Shown one piece after another: positions 14,273-22,160 of a stretch of 23,264 nt of DNA. The translations under genes were made by a program, and so were the position numbers. The notes under the pieces are model-generated. The model worked only from the letters and a program-made list of their open reading frames with translations, was not told the origin of the DNA and made no database searches. The stretch comes from Dorea sp. CAG:317 (GTDB lineage Bacteria; Bacillota; Clostridia; Lachnospirales; Lachnospiraceae), in assembly GCA_000433535.1 (NCBI GenBank), contig FR892668.1, positions 1 through 23,264 of the forward strand, written 5' to 3'. The stretch's first letter is position 1, and each line of letters starts with the position of its first letter.

Positions 14273-15574
14273 GTGGAAAAGGAGACGCTTACCAGTCAGC
14301 TGGAAACCATTGGAGAGCAGATTTTGATGGTTTCCAGAAATGAATTATATTTAAAAATGCGGTTTATGGATGTAGCACTTTCCGGTTACGCTTTTGTGAT
14401 GGATGTCGGTCTGGAAACTATCGGCACGGATGGGCTGGCAATTTATTATCATCCTCAGTATTTGGGCGGACTGTTTCGGGAAGACAGGATTTTGGTGAAC
14501 CGAATCTATCTCCATATGGTGCTCCATGGGATTTTTCGACATATGTTAAGGAGACAGGGGAGAGAAGATAGGTTATATAATCTTTCCTGTGATATTGCTG
14601 CAGAGTCCATCATTGACGGAATGAATTACCGGTGTGTGTTAAGATCCAGGTCTTATATAAGGAGACAGATGTACGCTGATCTTAAGAGACAGATGAAGGT
14701 GCTGACCGCAGAGAAAATCTATCAGTTTCTGGATGCACAGGGGCTTAAGGAAGCTGAGCTGGAACGGCTGGAGCGTGATTTTTGTGTGGACAGCCATCAA
14801 TATTGGCCGGAGGATGACCAGAAGAAGCGCCAGGAGATTGAGAATCAGTGGCAGGGGATCAGCGAACAGATGGAGACGGACATGGAGACATTTTCCAAGG
14901 AGGCGGCTTCAGAATCAGGAAGTCTTGTGGATCAGATTCGGGTAGAAAACAGACAGCGCACGGATTACCGTGAGTTTCTTCGAAAGTTTTCGGTGCTAAA
15001 GGAAGAAATTGGAGTAGACGAGGACAGTTTTGACTATAATTTTTACAGTTATGGCCTTCGGGTATATGGGAATATGCCGTTAATTGAGCCTCAGGAATGG
15101 AAAGAGGTGCAGAAGGTCGAAGAGTTTGCGGTTGTGATCGACACATCCATGTCCTGTTCCGGTGAACTGGTCAGAAAATTTCTGGAAGAGACTTATGGTG
15201 TGTTAAGCGAAAATGACAGCTTTTTCCGGAAGGTGAATATTCATATTATTCAGTGTGACGACAAGGTGCAGGAAGATAAAGAAATTACCTGCGAGGAAGA
15301 TTTGAAGTCGTACATGGAGGATCTGACGTTAAAGGGCGAGGGAGGAACGGATTTCCGTCCGGCATTTGCTTATGTAGAGCGTCTGGTGAAAGAGCATGTA
15401 TTTTCGAATCTCAGGGGGCTTCTGTATTTTACAGACGGACAGGGAACTTACCCGGCGAAGATGCCTGCCTTTGAGACAGCGTTTGTGTTTCTGAAGGAAG
15501 ATTATGAGGATATGGAAGTTCCGTCGTGGGCAGTAAAGTTGATATTGGAGGAGAGCGACATTTATGAATATTAA
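14273..15574 (+). CDS. VWA protein with degenerate putative metallopeptidase domain
   Basis: Two-domain protein of the type seen beside MoxR ATPases. The N-terminal part (about 10-150) matches the putative metallopeptidase domain usually fused to VWA: HMVLHGIFRH (81-90) then CDIAAESIID (106-115). The position expected to hold the HExxH glutamate is Met82, so peptidase activity is doubtful. Residues 155-245 are charged and helical. The C-terminal VWA-like domain (about 284-430) has a complete metal site: DTSMS (D290, S292, S294), T359 in GGTD and D388 in TDGQG. Length 433 residues. Start is GTG at 14273, supported by AGAGGAAG at 14261-14268. The 3' end overlaps the MoxR gene by 11 bases. Probably works with the MoxR ATPase as a metal-dependent protein-binding partner in the cytoplasm. 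Confidence 0.82.
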   Translation: MEKETLTSQLETIGEQILMVSRNELYLKMRFMDVALSGYAFVMDVGLETIGTDGLAIYYHPQYLGGLFREDRILVNRIYLHMVLHGIFRHMLRRQGREDRLYNLSCDIAAESIIDGMNYRCVLRSRSYIRRQMYADLKRQMKVLTAEKIYQFLDAQGLKEAELERLERDFCVDSHQYWPEDDQKKRQEIENQWQGISEQMETDMETFSKEAASESGSLVDQIRVENRQRTDYREFLRKFSVLKEEIGVDEDSFDYNFYSYGLRVYGNMPLIEPQEWKEVQKVEEFAVVIDTSMSCSGELVRKFLEETYGVLSENDSFFRKVNIHIIQCDDKVQEDKEITCEEDLKSYMEDLTLKGEGGTDFRPAFAYVERLVKEHVFSNLRGLLYFTDGQGTYPAKMPAFETAFVFLKEDYEDMEVPSWAVKLILEESDIYEY

Positions 15575-17075
15575 GCGGGCAAAAATAGAAATTAAAAATG
15601 CCATAGAGGCGTATTTACAGAAGGACGATTTTGGCGAATATACGATTCCGGCAATCCGGCAGCGACCGATTCTTCTGATGGGTCCTCCGGGAATCGGAAA
15701 GACACAGATCATGGAACAGATTGCCAGAGAGTGTGAGATCTCACTGGTGGCATATACGATCACACACCACACGAGACAGAGTGCGGTGGGGCTTCCTTTT
15801 ATTGAGAAGAAATGTTATGGAGGCAGAGAATATTCAGTGACGGAATACACCATGAGTGAGATCATTGCTTCTGTCTATGAGAAAATAGAGGAGACCGGTG
15901 TGAAAGAAGGTATTCTCTTTATTGATGAGATCAACTGCGTGTCGGAGACTTTGGCTCCTGCTATGCTGCAATTTCTTCAGTGTAAGACGTTCGGAAATCA
16001 GAAGGTTCCGGAAGGATGGATCATTGTAGCTGCAGGAAATCCGCCGGAATATAATAAGTCTGTGCGTGATTTTGACATTGTGACACTGGATCGAATCAAG
16101 AAGATCGAAGTGGAAGAAAATTATGATGTATGGAAGGAATATGCGTATCGTGCGCAGATTCATCCGGCGATCCGCTCTTATCTGGAGCTTAAGAAAGAGA
16201 ATTTCTATAAGATGGAGACAAGCGTAGACGGACGAGAATTCGCTACAGCAAGAGGCTGGGAGGATCTGTCGGAACTTCTGAAGGCTTACGAGGTACTTGG
16301 GAAAAAAGCAGACCGTGAAGTGGTGCATCAGTATATTCAGCACTGGAGAATTGCCAAGGATTTTGCAGTGTATCTGGAGCTGTTTGAAAAATATAAAAAG
16401 GATTATGGTCTGGAGCATATTTTGGAAGGACATTTCGACCGCGCTTCTATGGAGCAGCTTAAAACAGCCTCCTTTGATGAGAGACTTAGTGTGGTAGGGA
16501 TGCTGATGGGGAAATTGTCCGGTCTGTTTAAAGACTGTTATCGGGCGGACAAGTATGTGACGATGCTTTACGAGGCGCTCAAGCGCTATAAGGAGAGCGG
16601 GCAGCTTGATCTGGTGTGCAGGGAAGTGTCGGAGGAATATGAGCGTCTGCGAAAAGCAGAGCGGCTCTCGAAGGAAGAAGACCATATTTGGAAGAAAGTA
16701 GTGTCCAGGTTTTCAGAATATCAGTTTATGACGGTTCGGGATCATCTTGGCAAAGAGGAAGGATTTGCTGCGGTGAAGGAAGCCTTTGAACAGGAAGTAG
16801 ACGGACGGCAGCAATTATTTGACCGGACGGGAAGTGCCCTTGATCATACGTTTGATTTTCTGGAGGAGACAGGGCTGACCGGGCAGGAGATGGTCGCATT
16901 TATTGCAGAGCTTAATACGGATTATTACAGTATCCAGTATTTAAAGGAAAATGATTGTGATAAATATTATATGTACAACAAACGTCTGCTCTTTGATGAA
17001 CAGCAGGAGAAGATTTTGGGACAGTTAGAGGACGTGGAGAAGCAGCTTGGCGGGATGGAACTTTTGAAGGAGTGA
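15564..17075 (+). CDS. MoxR-type AAA+ ATPase
   Basis: ATP-driven chaperone-like remodelling enzyme of the MoxR group. The AAA+ core fills about residues 1-250: Walker A GPPGIGKT (40-47), a TITHHTRQS loop (65-73), Walker B ILFIDE (117-122) and sensor 1 AAGNPPEYNKS (156-166), with RDFDIVTLDRIKK carrying arginines expected for the finger. The rest (about 250-503) is a long helical extension that I do not assign. Length 503 residues is longer than the roughly 320 of minimal MoxR proteins because of this extension. GGAGGAG at 15547-15553 precedes the ATG inside the VWA gene, so the two are translationally coupled. MoxR/VWA pairs such as RavA-ViaA are known partners; here an LRR protein completes the set. 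mntP follows after 6 bases. Confidence 0.87.
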   Translation: MNIKRAKIEIKNAIEAYLQKDDFGEYTIPAIRQRPILLMGPPGIGKTQIMEQIARECEISLVAYTITHHTRQSAVGLPFIEKKCYGGREYSVTEYTMSEIIASVYEKIEETGVKEGILFIDEINCVSETLAPAMLQFLQCKTFGNQKVPEGWIIVAAGNPPEYNKSVRDFDIVTLDRIKKIEVEENYDVWKEYAYRAQIHPAIRSYLELKKENFYKMETSVDGREFATARGWEDLSELLKAYEVLGKKADREVVHQYIQHWRIAKDFAVYLELFEKYKKDYGLEHILEGHFDRASMEQLKTASFDERLSVVGMLMGKLSGLFKDCYRADKYVTMLYEALKRYKESGQLDLVCREVSEEYERLRKAERLSKEEDHIWKKVVSRFSEYQFMTVRDHLGKEEGFAAVKEAFEQEVDGRQQLFDRTGSALDHTFDFLEETGLTGQEMVAFIAELNTDYYSIQYLKENDCDKYYMYNKRLLFDEQQEKILGQLEDVEKQLGGMELLKE

Positions 17076-17081
17076 TAGAAG

Positions 17082-17651
17082 ATGGGAATCGTGGAATTAT
17101 TTTTGATCGCAGTCGGTCTGTCTATGGATGCTTTCGCAGTATCTGTCTGTAAAGGGCTTGCCATGAGGCGCTGTACATGGAAGAAGGGCGTCATCGTCGG
17201 ATTGTATTTCGGAGGCTTTCAGGCATTGATGCCGCTTCTTGGATATGTGCTTGGCGTTCAGTTTCAGGAGGTCATTACTTCCATCGACCACTGGATTGCC
17301 TTTATTCTGCTTGGGCTGATCGGGATTAACATGGTTCGAGAGGCGCTGGGAAGCTGTGAGGAATGTGAAGAAGGGGATGAATCCCTTGACGTTCGGACAA
17401 TGCTTGGACTTGCGATTGCCACAAGCATTGATGCGCTTGCGGTGGGAGTGACGTTTGCATTCCTTCAAGTGCAGATTGTGCCTGCAGTGTGCTTTATCGG
17501 CGGAATCACATTTACTTTATCAGCGGCAGGTGTTAAAATAGGAAATATATTCGGAACGAAATATAAATCAAAGGCAGAGCTTGCAGGAGGCGTGATCTTG
17601 ATCCTTATGGGAGGCAAGATTTTACTGGAGCACTTAGGCATTTTGTTTTAG
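17082..17651 (+). CDS. mntP: Manganese efflux pump MntP
   Basis: Small integral membrane exporter that lowers cytoplasmic Mn2+. The 189 residues contain six hydrophobic segments arranged as two related halves, each carrying the family signature: GLSMDAFAVSVCKG (12-25, Asp16) and ATSIDALAVGVTFA (113-126, Asp117). The central loop SCEECEEGDESLD (91-103) is rich in Cys and acidic residues, possibly a metal contact. Length and motifs match the family well. It begins only 6 bases after the MoxR gene and is followed by prmA after 15 bases, so it is co-transcribed with them. No yybP-ykoY-type Mn2+ riboswitch can fit in front of it, so its regulation is not of the common kind unless the signal acts further upstream. 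Confidence 0.94.
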   Translation: MGIVELFLIAVGLSMDAFAVSVCKGLAMRRCTWKKGVIVGLYFGGFQALMPLLGYVLGVQFQEVITSIDHWIAFILLGLIGINMVREALGSCEECEEGDESLDVRTMLGLAIATSIDALAVGVTFAFLQVQIVPAVCFIGGITFTLSAAGVKIGNIFGTKYKSKAELAGGVILILMGGKILLEHLGILF

Positions 17652-17666
17652 AAGGAGATTAATATT

Positions 17667-18623
17667 ATGAAATGGAATCAGTTTCGCTTGAAGACAACAA
17701 CGGAGGCGGAAGATATTGTCAGCAGTATGTTAAATGATCTTGGGATTGAGGGAGTGCAGATTGAGGATAAGATCCCTCTTACCCAGCAGGATAAAGAGCA
17801 GATGTTTGTAGATATTTTGCCGGATATCCCGGAGGATGACGGAACAGCATATCTTACCTTTTATCTGGATCAGGATGTGGATACCGCCCGGATTCTGGGA
17901 GAAGTTCGTCAGGAATTAGAAGACATGAGAAATTATGTAGATGTGGGAGAGTGTACCATCGAAGAGTCTGAGACGGAGGATGTAGACTGGGTGAATAACT
18001 GGAAGAAATATTTCCATCAGTTTTATATCGATGATATTCTTGTGATCCCGTCATGGGAAGATGTGAAGACCGAGGACAGTGACAAGATGGTGATCCACAT
18101 TGATCCGGGTACTGCATTTGGAACCGGAATGCATGAGACTACCCAGCTCTGTATCCGTGCGCTTCGCAAATATACGAAGAAGGATGCGCTTGTTCTGGAT
18201 GTGGGATGCGGAAGTGGTATTTTAGGAATGCTGGCGTTAAAATTCGGTGCAGGTCATTCCGTAGGCACCGATCTTGATCCTTGTGCAATTGACGCTACCC
18301 ATGAGAACATGGAAGTCAATGGAATCGACAAAGACCAGTATGAAGTCATGATTGGAAATATTATTGATGACAAAGCGGTGCAGGATCAGGTTGGCTATGA
18401 GAAATACGATATTGTAGCAGCAAATATTCTGGCGGATGTGCTGGTACCGCTGACGCCGGTGATCGTACATCAGATGAAACCGGGAGCTGTGTATATTACA
18501 AGCGGTATTATCGACGATAAAGAAGAAGTTGTGGTAGAAGCTGTGAAAGCTGCAGGACTGACGGTGCTGGAAGTAAATTATCAGGGCGAATGGGTGTCTG
18601 TAGTTGCTAAGAAAGAGGAGTAG
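17667..18623 (+). CDS. prmA: Ribosomal protein L11 methyltransferase PrmA
   Basis: SAM-dependent enzyme that trimethylates lysines and the N-terminus of ribosomal protein L11. The N-terminal L11-binding domain covers about residues 1-100; the linker holds VNNWKKYFHQF (109-119). The methyltransferase domain has DPGTAFGTGMHETT (146-159), a hallmark of PrmA, SAM motif I DVGCGSG (178-184) and the NPPF-like motif as ANILADV (252-258). Length 318 residues is usual. AGAAGGAG precedes the ATG. The next gene, rsmE, begins 3 bases after the stop; the pair is a conserved neighbour set in Gram-positive bacteria, often downstream of dnaJ, which is not present here. Confidence 0.95.
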   Translation: MKWNQFRLKTTTEAEDIVSSMLNDLGIEGVQIEDKIPLTQQDKEQMFVDILPDIPEDDGTAYLTFYLDQDVDTARILGEVRQELEDMRNYVDVGECTIEESETEDVDWVNNWKKYFHQFYIDDILVIPSWEDVKTEDSDKMVIHIDPGTAFGTGMHETTQLCIRALRKYTKKDALVLDVGCGSGILGMLALKFGAGHSVGTDLDPCAIDATHENMEVNGIDKDQYEVMIGNIIDDKAVQDQVGYEKYDIVAANILADVLVPLTPVIVHQMKPGAVYITSGIIDDKEEVVVEAVKAAGLTVLEVNYQGEWVSVVAKKEE

Positions 18624-18626
18624 AAG

Positions 18627-19364
18627 ATGCAGCATTTTTTTGTGACGCCGGATCAAGTGGAAGACACGAGGATTGTTGTGGAAGGTTCGGATGTCAATCA
18701 TATGAAGAATGTCCTTCGCCTGCGTCTCGGTGAAGAAGTGATGGTAAGTGATGGAAATAATCTGTCTTATTTATGCAAAGTTGAAGCTTATGAAGAGGAT
18801 CGGGTGATTCTTGGGATACAGGAGACGAAGGAGGCAGACACAGAGTTACCGTCGAAGGTTTATCTGTTTCAGGGACTTCCCAAAGGTGACAAAATGGAGC
18901 TGATCGTCCAGAAGGCGGTAGAACTTGGAGTCTGTGAAGTGATTCCGGTTGCTATGAAGCGGTCTGTTGTGAAACTGGATCAGAAAAAAGCGCAGAAAAA
19001 ATGTGCCCGCTGGCAGGAAATTGCCAAAAGTGCGGCAAAACAGGCGGGGCGCGGTTATATCCCGAAGGTACATGAGGTGTTATCCTACCGGGAGGCGCTT
19101 GCATACTCCGAGCAGCTGGACAGAGTGCTTCTGCCTTATGAACTGGCGGAAGGAATGAAAGAAACGAAGAAGGTGATCACTTCTATACTTCCGGGGCAGT
19201 CTGTGGGAATCTATATCGGACCGGAAGGCGGTTTTGAGAAAGAAGAAGTAGATCAGGCGTTGGAACAGGGCGCAGAAGTAATCACGCTTGGGAAACGGAT
19301 TCTTCGCACAGAGACAGCAGGACTTGCCGCGCTGGCGGTGTTGATGTTCCATTTGGAAGGGTAG
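18627..19364 (+). CDS. rsmE: 16S rRNA (uracil-1498-N3)-methyltransferase RsmE
   Basis: SPOUT-class methyltransferase that makes m3U1498 in 16S rRNA of the small subunit. An N-terminal PUA-like RNA-binding domain spans about 1-70; the C-terminal knot domain shows PKGDKMELIVQKAVELG (85-101), the SAM-binding GPEGGF (198-203) and LGKRILRTETA (221-231), all family hallmarks. Length 245 residues is typical. Its ribosome binding site, GAGGAG, lies in the last codons of prmA, so translation of the two is coupled. The gap to the cysteine desulfurase gene is 44 bases without an obvious terminator. Confidence 0.95.
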   Translation: MQHFFVTPDQVEDTRIVVEGSDVNHMKNVLRLRLGEEVMVSDGNNLSYLCKVEAYEEDRVILGIQETKEADTELPSKVYLFQGLPKGDKMELIVQKAVELGVCEVIPVAMKRSVVKLDQKKAQKKCARWQEIAKSAAKQAGRGYIPKVHEVLSYREALAYSEQLDRVLLPYELAEGMKETKKVITSILPGQSVGIYIGPEGGFEKEEVDQALEQGAEVITLGKRILRTETAGLAALAVLMFHLEG

Positions 19365-19408
19365 TTACATACCTTAATAACAAGAAAAAGAATGAGGAAG
19401 TAGATAGC

Positions 19409-20566
19409 ATGAGAGAAATATATCTGGACAATTCTGCGACGACCAAAGCTTATGAGAGTGTGGGAGAGCTTGTATACAAAGTCATGTGTGAAGATTACGG
19501 GAATCCGTCTTCCAGACATGTAAAGGGAGTGACAGCGGAAGGTTATATCAAAGAGGCAAAGGAAATACTGGCGAAGCTTATGAAAGTACAGGAAAAAGAG
19601 ATTTTCTTTACTTCCGGCGGAACAGAGAGCGATAATCTGGCGCTTATGGGGGCGGCAAGAGCCAACAGACGCGCAGGAAATCATCTGATCACTTCTTCCA
19701 TTGAACATCCGGCCATTATTAATACGATGCGCCATCTGGAGGAAGAAGGCTTCCGTGTGACATTTCTTCCGGTAGATAAATACGGAAGGATTGAGCTTTC
19801 TGCATTGCAGGAGGCGCTCTGTCCGGAGACGATCCTGGTGTCTGTTATGTATGTGAACAACGAAGTGGGTTCGGTACAGCCGATTCAGGAAGCGGCTTCT
19901 ATGGTAAAAGCTTATAATCAGAATATTCTGTTCCACGTGGATGCAGTGCAGGGATTCGGTAAATACAGAATCTATCCAAAACGATTAAAGGTAGATATGT
20001 GTTCAATCAGTGGTCATAAGATTCACGGGCCAAAAGGGATCGGCGCGCTCTATGTAGACAGCCATGTGAAGATACAGCCTATTGTATTTGGAGGTGAACA
20101 GCAAAAGAATGTCCGTTCCGGTACGGAAAATGTTCCCGGTATTGCGGGACTTGGGCTTGCGGCAAAGACCATTTACGATCAGTTGGATGAGAAAGTGGAA
20201 CGGATGCGGGAATTGAAGGAGCATTTTATCGAAGGGGTATTGAAGATCGAAGATACAGTGATTCACGGACTTCCTGATGCAACCTCTGCGCCGCATATCA
20301 TCAGCGTAGGGTTTGCAGGTATCCGAAGCGAAGTGCTCCTGCATGCGCTGGAAGAAAAAGGGATCTATGTATCTTCCGGTTCAGCCTGTGCGTCCAACCA
20401 CCCGCAGGTCAGCGGTGTGTTAAAGGGAATCGGAGCAAAACAGGAATTTTTGGACGCTACCCTTCGCTTCAGTCTGTCAGAATTTACGACGTTAGAAGAG
20501 ATTGACTATACATTGGATACCCTTTATAATATAGTACCGATACTTCGAAAATATACCAGACGATAG
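19409..20566 (+). CDS. Cysteine desulfurase, NifS/IscS family, ThiI partner
   Basis: PLP enzyme that takes sulfur from cysteine and holds it as a persulfide for delivery. Fold-type I aminotransferase features: YLDNSATTK (5-13), FTSGGTESDN (67-76), SSIEHPA (96-102), HVDAVQGFGK (176-185) and the PLP lysine K204 in SISGHKIHGPKG. The catalytic cysteine is C327 in SSGSACASNH. Length 385 residues is normal. The gene lies directly before thiI, and dedicated desulfurases in that position (NifZ in Bacillus subtilis) supply sulfur for tRNA thiolation; no iscU or suf scaffold is nearby, so Fe-S assembly is a less likely main job. A GAGGAAG site precedes the ATG. Confidence 0.9.
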   Translation: MREIYLDNSATTKAYESVGELVYKVMCEDYGNPSSRHVKGVTAEGYIKEAKEILAKLMKVQEKEIFFTSGGTESDNLALMGAARANRRAGNHLITSSIEHPAIINTMRHLEEEGFRVTFLPVDKYGRIELSALQEALCPETILVSVMYVNNEVGSVQPIQEAASMVKAYNQNILFHVDAVQGFGKYRIYPKRLKVDMCSISGHKIHGPKGIGALYVDSHVKIQPIVFGGEQQKNVRSGTENVPGIAGLGLAAKTIYDQLDEKVERMRELKEHFIEGVLKIEDTVIHGLPDATSAPHIISVGFAGIRSEVLLHALEEKGIYVSSGSACASNHPQVSGVLKGIGAKQEFLDATLRFSLSEFTTLEEIDYTLDTLYNIVPILRKYTRR

Positions 20567-20581
20567 AGAGAAGATCGTCTG
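20557..20581 (+). other. Hairpin at the end of the desulfurase gene
   Basis: CAGACGAT at 20557-20564 is perfectly complementary to ATCGTCTG at 20574-20581, with a 9-base loop that starts with the last two bases of the desulfurase TAG stop (20564-20566). No T-run follows, so it is not an intrinsic terminator. It stands just before the thiI ribosome binding site (AAAGGAG near 20586-20592) and may affect mRNA stability or the relative expression of the two genes. Confidence 0.5.
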
Positions 20582-20600
20582 ATCAAAGGAGAAATAAGGA

Positions 20601-21785
20601 ATGAAATTTCATACATTTTTATTAAAATACGGAGAAATTGGATTAAAAGGTAAGAATCGTTATCTGTTTGAAGATGCGTTAGTGCGTCAGATCCGTTTTG
20701 CATTGAAGGATGTGGACGGGAATTTTCAGGTACACAAATCTCAGGCGAGAATTTATGTGGACTGTGAAGGAGAATACGATTATGAGGATACGGTAGAGCA
20801 TTTGCAGAGAGTGTTTGGTCTTGTCGGAATCTGTCCGGTTGTCCGCATGGAGGATCAGGGCTTTGAGCAGTTGAAAAAAGATGTGGTTGCTTATATGGAT
20901 GAAATGTATCCGGATAAGAATCTGACCTTCAAGGTGGAGGCAAGAAGAGCGAAAAAATCTTACCCGAAGACGTCCATGGAGATCAACTGTGATCTGGGAG
21001 AGGCGATTCTTGACGCATTTCCGGAGACAAAAGTAGATGTGCATAAGCCGGATGTCCTCCTGAATGTGGAAGTCCGTCAGGAGATCTATGTCTATTCTCA
21101 GATTATTCCGGGAGCCGGTGGTATGCCGGTAGGAACTGCCGGAAAGGCAATGCTTCTGTTATCCGGCGGAATTGACAGCCCGGTGGCAGGATATATGATC
21201 GCAAAGCGCGGTGTCGGCATTGAAGCAACTTATTTCCATGCACCTCCGTATACGAGTGAGCGTGCCAAACAAAAAGTAGTGGATCTTGCGAAGATCGTAT
21301 CCAGATATTCCGGTCCGATCAAGCTTCATGTGGTGAATTTTACAGATATCCAGCTGTATATCTATGATCAGTGTCCACACGATGAATTGACGATCATCAT
21401 GCGTCGATATATGATGCGGATTGCAGAGCATTTCGCGAAGAAAGACGATTGCCTTGGAATGATCACAGGAGAAAGCATTGGTCAGGTGGCAAGTCAGACT
21501 ATGCAGAGCCTTGCGGCTACGAATGATGTATGTACTTTACCGGTATATCGTCCGGTGATCGGATTTGATAAGCGGGATATTGTAGAGATCGCGGAGAAGA
21601 TTGACACATTTGAGACATCTATCCAGCCGTTTGAGGATTGTTGTACCATCTTTGTGGCAAAGCATCCGGTGACGAAGCCGAATATTGAGGTGATTCGCCG
21701 CTCTGAGGAGAAGCTGGCAGAGAAGATTGATGAGATGATGAAGACTGCTATTGAGACTGCAGAGATTATTGAAGTGCAGGCATAA
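20601..21785 (+). CDS. thiI: tRNA sulfurtransferase ThiI (4-thiouridine synthetase)
   Basis: Adenylates U8 of tRNA and replaces its oxygen with sulfur to give 4-thiouridine; in some bacteria also supplies sulfur for thiamine. Order: N-terminal ferredoxin-like domain starting LLKYGEIGLKGKNR (7-20), THUMP domain (about 60-165), and a PP-loop ATPase domain with LLLSGGIDSP (185-194) and MITGESIGQVASQT. The two adjacent cysteines in FEDCCTIF include the residue equivalent to the catalytic Cys of the PP-loop domain. At 394 residues it lacks the C-terminal rhodanese domain of the E. coli enzyme, as is usual in Firmicutes, which fits the dedicated desulfurase upstream. The operon ends at the terminator that follows. 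Confidence 0.95.
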   Translation: MKFHTFLLKYGEIGLKGKNRYLFEDALVRQIRFALKDVDGNFQVHKSQARIYVDCEGEYDYEDTVEHLQRVFGLVGICPVVRMEDQGFEQLKKDVVAYMDEMYPDKNLTFKVEARRAKKSYPKTSMEINCDLGEAILDAFPETKVDVHKPDVLLNVEVRQEIYVYSQIIPGAGGMPVGTAGKAMLLLSGGIDSPVAGYMIAKRGVGIEATYFHAPPYTSERAKQKVVDLAKIVSRYSGPIKLHVVNFTDIQLYIYDQCPHDELTIIMRRYMMRIAEHFAKKDDCLGMITGESIGQVASQTMQSLAATNDVCTLPVYRPVIGFDKRDIVEIAEKIDTFETSIQPFEDCCTIFVAKHPVTKPNIEVIRRSEEKLAEKIDEMMKTAIETAEIIEVQA

Positions 21786-21786
21786 A

Positions 21787-21816
21787 AAAAAGAATGTGCT
21801 CCGGCACATTCTTTTT
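21787..21816. terminator. Bidirectional intrinsic terminator between thiI and the HPr-like gene
   Basis: A 13-bp perfect stem (aaaaagaatgtgc at 21787-21799, gcacattcttttt at 21804-21816) closes a tccg tetraloop. A-rich sequence on the left and T-rich on the right let it stop transcription from both the plus-strand thiI operon and the minus-strand HPr-like gene. Confidence 0.88.
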
Positions 21817-21824
21817 CAAGCTTG

Positions 21825-22058
21825 TTATACGAGATAAGGCTTTAATACCTGAAGAACATTTTCAGCCTCTTCTCCTTCTGCGTGGATATTAAGATCAATA
21901 TCCTTAGAAAGATCTAAACTGAAGATACCCATAATAGACTTAGCGTCAATTACGTATCTGCCGGATACAAGATCAAAATCGTAATCGTATTTGGTAATAT
22001 CATTTACAAATGACTTTACTTTGTCGATAGAATTTAAAGAAATTTTAACTGTTTTCAT
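21825..22058 (-). CDS. HPr-like protein lacking the phospho-histidine loop
   Basis: Small HPr-fold protein (77 residues against about 85-88 for HPr). The regulatory-serine region is intact: AKSIMGIFSLDL (39-50) matches the KSIMGVMSL block of HPr, with S41 at the position of Ser46. The N-terminal active-site region, HARPA in HPr, is replaced by NSIDKVKSF (9-17), about three residues shorter and with no histidine; the only His is H60 in a different place. It therefore cannot carry PEP-derived phosphate in the standard way and is more like the regulator Crh, which also lacks His15. It is convergent with thiI, has AAGGAGG about 8 bases before its ATG and its own strong promoter. It is not part of a pts operon. 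A role in carbon-catabolite signalling through S41 is inference. Confidence 0.82.
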   Translation of the reverse strand: MKTVKISLNSIDKVKSFVNDITKYDYDFDLVSGRYVIDAKSIMGIFSLDLSKDIDLNIHAEGEEAENVLQVLKPYLV

Positions 22059-22096
22059 CGGAACATACCTCCTTGGTTTTGTTTTGTTCTATACCT

Positions 22097-22125
22097 ATCT
22101 TAGTTTTAAGAATGAAAAAAGTCAA
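22097..22125 (-). promoter_or_regulatory. Sigma-A promoter of the HPr-like gene
   Basis: On the minus strand TTGACT (plus coordinates 22120-22125) and TAAGAT (22097-22102) are separated by exactly 17 bases. Transcription would start near 22090, about 30 bases before the ATG at 22058. No cre-like operator was evident to me in the short leader. Confidence 0.65.
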
Positions 22126-22160
22126 GAATGAATTGTAAAAGAAAGGAAATATACAGGGTT

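Noticed and set aside
15834..16685. Minus-strand open frame of 283 codons opposite the MoxR gene
   Set aside because: It lies entirely opposite a gene with clear AAA+ motifs, has no family resemblance and is a shadow frame.
20557..20581. Hairpin after the desulfurase gene as an intrinsic terminator
   Set aside because: No T-run follows the stem.
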